NCBI GenBank assembly: GCA_002049825.1 | Contig: MVCZ01000127.1 | Location: 1 to 5,395 of the forward strand | Reading direction: 5' to 3' | DNA: 5,395 bases | Source of the DNA: Candidatus Zhuqueibacterota bacterium 4484_188 | GTDB lineage: Bacteria; Calditrichota; Calditrichia; RBG-13-44-9 | Shown: one piece after another, positions 1-5,370 of the stretch | How the letters are laid out: every line of letters begins with the position of its first letter | How positions within the stretch are numbered: the stretch's first letter is position 1 | Translations under genes and position numbers: made by a program | The notes under the pieces: generated by a model | Database searches by the model: none | Seen by the model: the letters and a program-made list of their open reading frames with translations, nothing else | Told to the model about the DNA's origin: nothing

Positions 1-34
1 GGAATTTACTGCCAAAGAATAAAAAGGGCAAATG

Positions 35-74
35 CCACCGGAAAATGATGATTATGTATCGAGCTTTCCGGTGG
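35..74 (-). terminator. Candidate terminator hairpin after the HPF-type gene
   Basis: A 10-bp perfect inverted repeat, CCACCGGAAA (35-44) with TTTCCGGTGG (65-74), encloses a 20-nt loop. It lies about 30 nt beyond the restored stop codon (104-106) of the minus-strand HPF-type gene. On the minus strand a T-rich run (CCCTTTTTATT) follows about 8 nt after the stem. The run is a little far for a textbook intrinsic terminator and the loop is long, so this is the likely end of the four-gene leftward unit but is not certain. Confidence 0.5.
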
Positions 75-103
75 TTTAAAGAATATCCGCCGAAGTTTTA
101 AGA

Positions 104-444
104 TTATACTTTGCTGTAGGTGTGCTCTTTGCGCAGTCGTTCTTTGAATTTCTTCACTTCGCGGATGAGGGTGTCGAAAGCCAAGCCCATCGCCTCAACC
201 ACGTCTTTTGATTCTTTTTGTCTTTTGATTCTTTTTCCGACCGCAGCACCTGGCTGGGCAGGGAAAGCAACATCTGGACGGTAAAAATTCCTTTATCTTC
301 CAATTTATTTATCTTTATTTTTAAATCGATCAACTCGGGATGATAATGTGTGAGTAGTGTTTCGATCTTGTCGGTCTTGCGTTGAATAAGTTTTTCAACC
401 AAGCCGTTCATTTTCAAATTTCCCTTTTGAATACTATACCTCAT
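104..444 (-). pseudogene. HPF/RaiA-type ribosome-associated protein, frameshifted by a 17-bp duplication
   Basis: As it stands, the frame from ATG 444 runs 96 codons to 154 and ends in a non-family tail (residues 76-96). Two identical 17-bp units sit side by side at 203-236. Removing one restores a 107-residue protein ending at TAA 106-104, with a typical C-terminus containing VVEAMGLAFDTLIREVKKF and a lysine/arginine-rich end. The N-terminal part (KMNGLVEKLIQRKTDKIETL, then LIDLKIKINKLEDKG) and the total length fit the short S30AE/hibernation-promoting factor family. Such proteins bind the decoding region of the 30S subunit and promote inactive 70S or 100S ribosomes under stress; that role is family knowledge. 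The start is supported by AAAGGAG (451-457) 6-7 nt upstream. The gene is last in the leftward unit, 42 nt after the SPOR gene. If the duplication is real, the product loses the final alpha-helix and is probably non-functional. The family assignment rests on pattern recognition only. Confidence 0.72.
203..236. repeat. Exact 17-bp tandem duplication
   Basis: The unit GTCTTTTGATTCTTTTT occurs at 203-219 and again, identical, at 220-236. Its length is not a multiple of three, so it shifts the reading frame of the HPF-type gene. It also contains an internal near-repeat (TCTTTT / TTCTTTTT), the sort of sequence prone to replication slippage or to mis-assembly. Confidence 0.95.
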
Positions 445-486
445 TTCACACTCCTTTGTTAAAAGTGAACCGTTGCTGTGTTTCCA

Positions 487-1221
487 TTATTTTGCCACCT
501 GGGTAAGCCAGGCATCCGGAAAATGAGCACTGCGGATTGCTGACAGGGACTGCCGCGCGCTGCTCTCGTCATCAAATTTACCCGCCAGCACCTTCCACAA
601 GTTTCCCTCCGGTCTTATCCAAACCGGCTGCGGAATTTCCTTCGAAGCCTCCTGTTGAAATTGCCGGGCTTTCACAGCATCTTTGGTTACAAAAAGCTGG
701 ATTGTATAAACCAGGGAAGCGGCAACATCGGCTGCTTCCGGCTCTGACGTTTGCCGTTTAACCGACGATTTTGGTACGTGAATGGCGGTGTGAACAATCC
801 AGGCATTTTCCATTCCTTTAAACCGCAACCGGTCTAACAGCTTTTCCGCTTCGATGCGTTCCCGGAAATTTCCCAACTGCACTTTGAACAGATCTTTCGA
901 TTCTTCCACGTACACCGAATCTAACTGCCATGCCCTCGCCTGTTCGGCAATGTTTTCGGCATTCTCGCGGTCGGTACCGGCAAAAATCTGAACACGCATT
1001 CCGGGTGCCTCGGTAAACGATCTTAATTCCAACCGCTGTTTAATATCGCCAATATCTTTTAAAATGATTTGATCTTCCGCAAAATTTTTCCGGAGTGTTT
1101 CAAAATCTTTTTCCCAAAGAAATGTTTTTAGCTTTTGCGAGGGCTGGGCGATGGATACGCTTACCCCAAACAGCACTGCCAGGAAATATGAAAATGTTTT
1201 CGCACTGTAAATTTTCTTCAT
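487..1221 (-). CDS. Secreted double-SPOR-domain protein
   Basis: The product has 244 residues. Residues 1-25 form a signal peptide: MKK, a hydrophobic stretch, then SVSIA before QP as a likely signal peptidase I site. A charged helical linker (about 28-70) follows, then two SPOR-like repeats. The first spans about 74-148 (MRVQIFAG..., FKVQLGNFRERIEAEKLLDR, AWIV). The second spans about 170-243 (VYTIQLFV..., LWKVLAGKFDDESSARQSL, AWLTQV). SPOR domains (about 70-75 residues, two beta-alpha-beta halves) bind peptide-free glycan strands of peptidoglycan, typically at division sites; this is family knowledge. No catalytic domain is visible, so the protein is probably a periplasmic glycan-binding or scaffold protein. 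It starts 40 nt after the SpoIID/LytB gene on the same strand, which suggests co-transcription and a joint role in cell-wall remodelling. The ribosome binding site before ATG 1221 is weak (CGGGTAAAA), as might be expected inside an operon. Confidence 0.85.
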   Translation of the reverse strand: MKKIYSAKTFSYFLAVLFGVSVSIAQPSQKLKTFLWEKDFETLRKNFAEDQIILKDIGDIKQRLELRSFTEAPGMRVQIFAGTDRENAENIAEQARAWQLDSVYVEESKDLFKVQLGNFRERIEAEKLLDRLRFKGMENAWIVHTAIHVPKSSVKRQTSEPEAADVAASLVYTIQLFVTKDAVKARQFQQEASKEIPQPVWIRPEGNLWKVLAGKFDDESSARQSLSAIRSAHFPDAWLTQVAK

Positions 1222-1261
1222 TCTGTTTTACCCGTGAGCTTTTCTTTCATCCCGCCATGAA

Positions 1262-2584
1262 TTAATATATTTTTTTAAGCGTCAAAGCGGGGTAATAAAA
1301 GCGTAAGATGTTCCGATACGTTTTTCCATCGAGTCCCTGCCCGATGGCGCCCCACTGGCACATGCCCCGCCCATGACCGAAGCCGGCGCCGATGATGTAA
1401 AATTTTGCCGAGTCCTGCCGGGAGCTTTTCAGGAAAAACAGGTTGCTCGGCAGAGCGCCGTCGTCACCGGTTCTCAACAGGCGGCGAATTCGGTTATTCG
1501 CCACATCAATGGTGTGGTCATTGATCTGCACCCGCAGTCTGGTAATGCGCCCCGAAGCTGAACGGGAGAGCACCTGCAAACCGAGGGTAAAACCGTTTTT
1601 GCGCAGCGAGTCCGCCACCGGGGCGGAAATAAAATTTTCGCTCACTAAGTTTTTTAGCAACGTGCGAGTATTCAAACTACGCACCCAACGGAATAAGGGC
1701 GAGCCGGCACAATTGAAATCGCCATCGTTTTTGTCATTCAACACTCCATTGGTGCGGGCAGTGCCGGTAAAATATTTGTTGCCGGAATCCAGAATGCCCC
1801 CGCAGGTGGAATGGTACTGCGTTTCCGTCACCTTGCCGGCAGAATCTGCCAAAACCAGCCCCATTGTTTCCCGGATTGCCTTATTTGCCAGGGGCGCGTT
1901 CTTGCCGGTGCCGCGGTACACCTGGCTGCGGGTATCGGCAAACAGGTCGAAATAATCCGCCGCAGGATGCTGCAACTGGTAAAAGGCGAAAGTCCGGGCG
2001 GCGACTGCCTGGGCTTCTATTGCAGGTAGATAATCCAGGGTGTGGCTGGGGATCTCGTTGGGAACCACTCCTTCCAAATACCAGGGCAAGAGCAGCGTGT
2101 TCACCACCGCAATTTTCCCACCGATCTTTCGGAATGTGATTTTTCCCCGGTAGAGCGTCCCGTTCCACTGAAAACTGCTGCTGTCGTTCAGTGGAATGAA
2201 ATCCAGTTTTTCAATGTGCCGGTAACTCAACCGACGCTGTTTGCTGCGAAAGAGAAGTCTTCCATCGGAGAATCGAACCTGGAATGTTCCCACCGATTTA
2301 TTCAGAATGTAAACAGCTTCCTCGCTGTCCAGCCGGTAATCGCCCAGCAACAACAGTGTGCCGGTGGTGAAGTTCTCGTCGAGTAACACCCGAACCGAGG
2401 GGAACTTGGGACGCAGCGCCGGTCCCGGTCCCCGGTGTACCTGGCGGGCGCAGCCGAAGAGCAGCATCAGCGCCAGGGCAATAAAAAATACCGCTCGTCG
2501 CAAAACATGGCGAGCGGCAAAAACCAAATTTATGTTCCGATTAAATTTTTCTCTGCTCAATCCTCTACCACCCGAAACCGACAA
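1262..2584 (-). CDS. SpoIID/LytB-domain lipoprotein, putative lytic transglycosylase
   Basis: The product has 440 residues counted from TTG 2584. A basic segment and hydrophobic core (about 28-44) end in a lipobox, L42-F43-G44-C45, so a lipoprotein is predicted. The SpoIID/LytB domain covers about 145-440. It has LPWYLEGVVPNEIPS with the acidic residue E177 at the position of the SpoIID catalytic glutamate, AQAVAARTFA (191-200), QVYRG (221-225), YHSTCGG (257-263) and the C-terminal GFGHGRGMCQWGA (401-413) with YYPAL at the end. In sporulating Firmicutes SpoIID cleaves denuded glycan during engulfment; here there is no sign of sporulation, so a division or general wall-remodelling role is inferred. 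H258, C261 and C292 may form a metal-binding set, which I have not verified. In the last motif C409 stands where serine is usual. The start is uncertain. TTG 2584, TTG 2560 (GGGTGG upstream) and TTG 2527 are all possible, and 2527 would give the most normal signal-peptide length (26 residues). The gene overlaps the end of the barrel gene by up to 20 nt, favouring translational coupling. Confidence 0.9.
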   Translation of the reverse strand: MSVSGGRGLSREKFNRNINLVFAARHVLRRAVFFIALALMLLFGCARQVHRGPGPALRPKFPSVRVLLDENFTTGTLLLLGDYRLDSEEAVYILNKSVGTFQVRFSDGRLLFRSKQRRLSYRHIEKLDFIPLNDSSSFQWNGTLYRGKITFRKIGGKIAVVNTLLLPWYLEGVVPNEIPSHTLDYLPAIEAQAVAARTFAFYQLQHPAADYFDLFADTRSQVYRGTGKNAPLANKAIRETMGLVLADSAGKVTETQYHSTCGGILDSGNKYFTGTARTNGVLNDKNDGDFNCAGSPLFRWVRSLNTRTLLKNLVSENFISAPVADSLRKNGFTLGLQVLSRSASGRITRLRVQINDHTIDVANNRIRRLLRTGDDGALPSNLFFLKSSRQDSAKFYIIGAGFGHGRGMCQWGAIGQGLDGKTYRNILRFYYPALTLKKIY

Positions 2585-3209
2585 TACTCACGCCAACACG
2601 AAAACCGAATCCGGAGATATCCAGCTCCTCCCAGGTGGGAAGACCCAGCTCGGTGGTTTTTTTATTCCGTTTTACCGTAGAGCCGTTGTAAATGGCATCC
2701 ACAAAAAAGTTAGCGGAGGAGCTGATCTCCATTCCAAAGCCGGCGCTGCCCTGCCAGCCAAAGCCATGGAAAAACCGCGTCTTGTGCACATCGTCCACGT
2801 AATTATCTTCTTTGTTCCAGAGCAGTTCCCAGCCCAAGCCGGCTGACGCCCTCAGGTAAAACGGACTTTTGTAACCGATGGGATGTTCGTAATTCAGCTT
2901 GGCAAACAGCGGAATGATTCTGGTGGTGAATTCCATTTCCCGCTGAACCTGTTCGATTTCCAACCCACCTGGCGTTTTATATTTGTTCACAGTGGTGGTC
3001 TTTTTGTACCCTTTCTGAAAGTAGTTAAAATCGAAACTCCAACTCAGGCTTTCGTCGATCATCCGCCCCAGGTTGATGCCGAAAAGGTAACCGGCTTTGG
3101 CATCGTTGGGCGATAAATAACCGACTTTAAACTCGGTGAAAGGGGCTCTGGCAAAACTTGGCGAAACAAACAAAAATATGAGCAGCGAAACGAGCAGTGT
3201 TTTTTTCAT
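2565..3209 (-). CDS. Outer-membrane beta-barrel protein, function unknown
   Basis: The product has 214 residues with a clear signal peptide (MKKTLLVSLLIFLFVSPSFA, probable cleavage after A20). The mature part consists of alternating hydrophobic and polar strands rich in aromatic residues and glycine: FKVGYL, GYLFGINLG, LSWSFDFNYF, FTTRIIPLFAKLNYE, FYLRASAGLGWELL, GWQGSAGFGMEI, ANFFVDAIY and GFGFRVGVSIVGFGW. It ends in an aromatic residue (W214), as is usual for proteins inserted by the BAM machinery. This fits a small 8-stranded barrel of the OmpA/OprF-like or 'outer membrane beta-barrel domain' type. No ligand or enzymatic role can be read from the sequence. ATG 3209 has a strong ribosome binding site, GGAGG (3217-3221), at 7 nt. 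It is the first gene of the leftward unit and its TAG stop (2567-2565) lies inside the beginning of the SpoIID/LytB frame. Confidence 0.82.
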   Translation of the reverse strand: MKKTLLVSLLIFLFVSPSFARAPFTEFKVGYLSPNDAKAGYLFGINLGRMIDESLSWSFDFNYFQKGYKKTTTVNKYKTPGGLEIEQVQREMEFTTRIIPLFAKLNYEHPIGYKSPFYLRASAGLGWELLWNKEDNYVDDVHKTRFFHGFGWQGSAGFGMEISSSANFFVDAIYNGSTVKRNKKTTELGLPTWEELDISGFGFRVGVSIVGFGW

Positions 3210-3236
3210 TGCAAAACCTCCGTTTTCTGTTTTATT

Positions 3237-3265
3237 AATTTAGCATCGGGTCAATGGAAATGCAA
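3237..3265 (-). promoter_or_regulatory. Candidate sigma70-type promoter of the leftward operon
   Basis: On the minus strand TTGCAT (3265-3260) is followed after 17 nt by TAAATT (3242-3237), each matching 4 of 6 consensus bases. It lies 28 nt upstream of the barrel gene start. It has the same -10 variant and the same spacing as the stronger candidate in front of rpsT. An alternative TTGACC nearby lacks a good -10 at normal spacing. Confidence 0.35.
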
Positions 3266-3444
3266 ACTGTAATATTTGGTACCCGGAAGGGAATGCGAAA
3301 AAGCGGCACTCAGAATCGCAACAGAAATGCGGCAACCGGAAAAACCTATACTGTGTGTGAGACCAAAGTCATTCAATTGAAGTTCAATTTTGCGAAAGCA
3401 AAAAAATATAAACTTATTAACGGGTGGAACTTTCATAGAATTTC

Positions 3445-3478
3445 ATTCCCGTCCCGGCTTTCCGGGATTATCGGGAAT
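3445..3478. repeat. Nested inverted repeat in the divergent intergenic region
   Basis: ATTCCCG (3445-3451) pairs with CGGGAAT (3472-3478). Inside it TCCCGG (3452-3457) pairs with CCGGGA (3462-3467) around a CTTT loop, leaving only TTAT (3468-3471) as a bulge. No T-run follows and no gene ends here on either strand, so it is not a terminator of a visible gene. It may be a REP-like dispersed palindrome or part of the mrp leader. Confidence 0.75.
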
Positions 3479-3502
3479 CTAATTATGCAATATAGTGGAT
3501 TC

Positions 3503-3521
3503 CCTGCCTGCAGCAGGCAGG
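3503..3521. repeat. Perfect 9-1-9 palindrome
   Basis: CCTGCCTGC (3503-3511) and GCAGGCAGG (3513-3521) flank a single A. It lies 24 nt after the nested inverted repeat and 17 nt before the 91-bp duplication. GC-rich palindromes preceded by GGATTCCC are common as dispersed intergenic elements in bacterial genomes; whether this one is repeated in its own genome cannot be seen from the window. Confidence 0.75.
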
Positions 3522-3537
3522 CCTTTGCACTTTGAAA

Positions 3538-3719
3538 TTGCTACACTTCGGTGCGGCATATTGTTTATAAGACGTTATAATGAGGAGTTTCACATGAGCA
3601 AGCTTACCCAGGAGAAAATCAGTGAGATTTGCTACACTTCGGTGCGGCATATTGTTTATAAGACGTTATAATGAGGAGTTTCACATGAGCAAGCTTACCC
3701 CGGAGAAAATCAGTGAGAT
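3538..3719. repeat. 91-bp tandem duplication over the mrp start
   Basis: Copy 1 (3538-3628) and copy 2 (3629-3719) are identical over 91 bases except A3610 versus C3701. Each copy contains the sequence upstream of mrp, the ribosome binding site GAGGAG (3582-3587 and 3673-3678), the ATG (3594 and 3685) and the codons for MSKLT, Q or P, then EKISEI. The period is not a multiple of three, so translation from the first ATG cannot continue into mrp. Only copy 2 is in frame with the rest of the N-terminal domain. Confidence 0.97.
3594..3671 (+). pseudogene. 25-codon duplicate of the mrp start
   Basis: Translation from the first ATG gives 12 residues of the Mrp N-terminus (MSKLTQEKISEI) and then reads through the non-coding part of the second repeat copy to TAA at 3669-3671. 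It has its own good ribosome binding site (GAGGAG at 3582-3587). Its stop lies just before the second GAGGAG and 13 nt before the real mrp ATG. If the duplication is genuine, it would behave as an accidental leader peptide and might couple to or reduce mrp translation. It is a by-product of duplication and not a gene in its own right. Confidence 0.5.
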
Positions 3720-4570
3720 TTTGTCCAAAATAAATTACCCCGGTTTTACTCGTGATATTGTTTCCTTTGGCGTAATCCAGGATATTGAAATCAAGGGTTC
3801 GCAGGAAAATTCAGGTAAAAGATCAGGTGCAGCAAACCCTGAACGCAGAGTTGCCCGATTACCACGTCACCGTAATCGAAACCATCCCCGAACCGAAAAT
3901 GACGACACAAAAATCAGCCGCCAGCGACGACCCCTGGGCAGACCGTGCCCGGATTCCCGGTATTAATAATATCATTGCCGTGGCTTCGGGCAAAGGCGGT
4001 GTGGGTAAATCGACGGTGAGTACTAACCTGGCAATCGCCATGGCAAAGCGGGGGGTAAAGGTTGGTTTGATGGACAGTGATATTTACGGTCCTAGTGTGC
4101 ACATTATGATGGGAATTGATGAACGCCCGAGGGTAACCGAAGACCAGAAAATTATCCCGATCGAAAAATTCGACATACAAATGATGTCTATGGGTTTTTT
4201 AGTGGAAAACGATGCCCCGCTCATCTGGCGCGGTCCGTTGGTCATGAAGGCGGTCGAGCAATTTTTACGGGACGTGCAATGGGGCGAGCTGGATGTGCTG
4301 GTAATTGACCTGCCTCCCGGTACCGGAGACGCCCAGTTGACCCTGGTGCAAAAAACCCCGATTACCGGTGCGGTAATTGTAACCACCCCGCAGGAGGTTG
4401 CCCTGGTGGATGCCCGCCGCGGCTTGAAAATGTTTCAGAAGGTCAATACCAAGGTGCTGGGAATTGTTGAAAACATGAGCTATTTCATCTGCCCGAAGTG
4501 CGGCGAAAAATCTTTTATCTTTGGTAGAATTGCTGAAAAAATTCTGGACGACGAGTTGTTCCGGAAATAA
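3685..4570 (+). pseudogene. mrp: Mrp/ApbC-family Fe-S cluster carrier P-loop ATPase, frameshifted and internally deleted
   Basis: Mrp/ApbC/NBP35 proteins bind and transfer Fe-S clusters in the cytoplasm (family knowledge). The N-terminal MIP18/DUF59 part begins at ATG 3685 (MSKLTPEKISEILSKINYPG, then RDIVSFGVIQDIEIKG). It is lost from frame near 3800-3815, and that frame stops at 3964-3966. The family pattern continues in the next frame from about 3812 (VKDQVQQTLNAELPDYHV) to TAA 4568-4570. The ATPase core is complete: deviant Walker A GKGGVGKST (3989-4015), DSDIYGPS, WRGPLVMKAVEQFL, Walker B-like DVLVIDLPPGTGD, TTPQEVALVDARRG and the cluster-binding CPKC (4490-4501). After IFG (to about 4525) the protein jumps to RIAEKIL. 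The usual segment containing G-VPFLGEIPL and the conserved IR..GD.G.P region, about 50 residues, is missing. The ATPase part could still be translated from TTG 3785 or ATG 3899, without the N-terminal domain. The family identity is very secure; whether the gene is dead or mis-assembled is open. Confidence 0.9.
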
Positions 4571-4585
4571 AAACTTTTGGTGAAT

Positions 4586-4617
4586 GTGAAAACCGGTTTT
4601 CACCGGCAGATTTGTTT
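4586..4617 (+). terminator. Possible mrp terminator (18-bp palindrome)
   Basis: GTGAAAACCGGTTTTCAC (4586-4603) is a perfect 18-bp palindrome 15 nt after the mrp stop. It is followed by a weak T-rich run, TTTGTTTT (4611-4617 and on), rightwards. A T-rich run also lies on its left for the minus strand. A loop would have to open at the AACCGGTT centre, giving a modest stem. It could serve mrp, act as a second stop for rpsT, or be a protein-binding palindrome. Confidence 0.35.
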
Positions 4618-4637
4618 TACCTGGGAATAAAAATAAA

Positions 4638-4674
4638 GAAGCCGCACGTAGGGCGGGGAGTGTCGTGCGGCTTC
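4638..4674 (-). terminator. rpsT intrinsic terminator
   Basis: An 11-bp perfect stem, GAAGCCGCACG (4638-4648) with CGTGCGGCTTC (4664-4674), encloses a 15-nt loop. On the minus strand it is followed directly by TTTATTTTTATT, the expected U-tract. It begins 26 nt beyond the rpsT stop codon. On the plus strand no T-run follows, so it acts leftwards for rpsT and not for mrp. Confidence 0.8.
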
Positions 4675-4700
4675 CATCGGGTTGAGGAGGGAAACATCAT

Positions 4701-4955
4701 CTATGTCAATGAATTGACATGTTTCATCAAGCTTGCTTTTTTATTTGCAGCCATGTTCTTATGAATAATCCCTTTCGCAACCAGTTTGTCCAGAATTGAA
4801 GACGCTTTGTTATAAGCGCCTAAAGCTTCGTCTCTGTTTTCGGTAGCATAAACCCGTTTCAACTGTGTACGCATTGTGGAGCGATAGAACCTGTTCCGTG
4901 TCCGATTCCGTTCCGCGATCTTGATCCGTTTGATTGCTGATTTGTGGTGCGCCAT
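4701..4955 (-). CDS. rpsT: 30S ribosomal protein bS20
   Basis: The product has 84 residues, the normal length for bS20. It is a primary 16S rRNA-binding protein of the small-subunit body that helps early 30S assembly. The family pattern runs through the whole length: MAHHKSAIKRIKIAERNRTR with its basic N-terminal helix, NRFYRSTMRTQLKRV, then AYNKASSILDKLVAKGIIHK and NMAANKKASLMKHVN at the C-terminus. ATG 4955 is the only sensible start; AAGGAA lies upstream at rather long spacing (about 11 nt). The gene is monocistronic as far as can be seen, with its own promoter (4993-5021) and terminator (4638-4674), and lies convergent with mrp. Unlike mrp and the HPF-type gene it shows no lesion. Confidence 0.97.
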   Translation of the reverse strand: MAHHKSAIKRIKIAERNRTRNRFYRSTMRTQLKRVYATENRDEALGAYNKASSILDKLVAKGIIHKNMAANKKASLMKHVNSLT

Positions 4956-4992
4956 ATAAACTCGTTTCCTTCTTCTTTAGTCTTACCGTTAT

Positions 4993-5021
4993 AATTTAAT
5001 ACAAATTTGTTTTTTTGTCAA
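4993..5021 (-). promoter_or_regulatory. rpsT: rpsT promoter
   Basis: On the minus strand a perfect -35 box TTGACA (5021-5016) is followed by 17 nt of A/T-rich spacer and TAAATT (4998-4993), which overlaps further -10-like sequence (TTATAA). It lies about 40 nt upstream of the start codon, in a region with no other function visible. This is the best promoter match in the window and fits a strongly expressed ribosomal protein gene. Confidence 0.65.
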
Positions 5022-5088
5022 ACGAAAATATTGTGATAGTTTTTTTTCGATTTCATATTTCATCCGACAACTAAAACTTTTGCCGCTT

Positions 5089-5163
5089 TGGTACCCCCGG
5101 CAGGAATCGAACCTGCGCGCATGGCTCCGGAGGCCATCGCTCTATCCACTGAGCTACGGGGGC
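5089..5163 (-). tRNA. tRNA-Arg (anticodon CCG)
   Basis: The 75-nt cloverleaf includes an encoded CCA (5091-5089). The acceptor stem is GCCCCCG with CGGGGGT (one G-U pair at the end), discriminator A. The D arm is GCTC/GAGC with loop AGTGGATA. The anticodon stem ATGGC/GCCAT holds loop CTCCGGA, giving anticodon CCG, which reads CGG (Arg). A 4-nt variable loop follows, then the T arm GCAGG-TTCGAAT-CCTGC. All stems pair fully. It lies upstream of rpsT on the same strand, but rpsT has its own promoter in between. Confidence 0.97.
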
Positions 5164-5333
5164 ATTTTAAAGCGTTGCGAATTTAGGGAAGAATATCCGG
5201 TAAAACAAACGGATTTTAGTAACGCCTGTAATACCTCGCTGACAGGTGGTAAAGTCATTATGATGCAGATAGAAACGAATCAACCTCAACCCTATCCCCC
5301 TATAAAATGTCGGCACTATAAACGATCACTTTT
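5164..5333. other. Intergenic, no gene recognised
   Basis: No coding region or RNA gene can be supported here. The tRNA-Arg promoter should lie just right of 5163, but I see no convincing -35/-10 pair. The stretch CAACCTCAACCCTATCCCCC (5281-5300) resembles the edges of short dispersed repeats and may belong with the hairpin that follows. Confidence 0.5.
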
Positions 5334-5370
5334 CCCCTTCCCCTTCTCTTGGTAGGAGAAGGGGAAGGGG
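5334..5370. repeat. 15-bp perfect hairpin, possible dispersed miniature repeat
   Basis: CCCCTTCCCCTTCTC (5334-5348) pairs perfectly with GAGAAGGGGAAGGGG (5356-5370) around a 7-nt loop, TTGGTAG. No T-run follows on the right, and nothing visible ends here. Polypyrimidine/polypurine hairpins with this look (CCCTTCTC...GAGAAGGG, beside CCTCAACCCT) occur as dispersed intergenic elements in many genomes. That is recalled from general experience; multiplicity in this genome cannot be tested here. Confidence 0.7.

Noticed and set aside
1443..1955. Long plus-strand open frame (170 codons) and neighbours opposite the SpoIID/LytB gene
   Set aside because: They lie wholly antisense to a gene with clear family motifs and show no recognisable domain or ribosome binding site.
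2491..2517. 7-bp inverted repeat CCGCTCG / CGAGCGG inside the SpoIID/LytB signal-sequence coding region
   Set aside because: It is short, lies within coding sequence and has arginine-codon composition that explains it. No regulatory reading can be supported.
2358..2846. Plus-strand 162-codon frame spanning two minus-strand genes
   Set aside because: It is antisense to the signal-peptide region of SpoIID/LytB and the end of the barrel gene, with low-complexity composition and no motif.
3254..3535. Plus-strand 93-codon frame in the divergent intergenic region
   Set aside because: It runs through the palindrome cluster, overlaps the leftward promoter and has no family likeness. Its C-terminal part is simply a translation of the inverted repeats.
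3622..3684. Upstream extension of the mrp N-terminal frame to GTG 3622
   Set aside because: The extension only reads through the duplicated non-coding segment. ATG 3685 with GAGGAG at 3673-3678 is the family-like start.
5080..5355. Plus-strand 91-codon frame with a WYPRQESNLR beginning
   Set aside because: It is the antisense reading of tRNA-Arg followed by non-coding sequence. This peptide pattern is a known false product of antisense tRNA genes.
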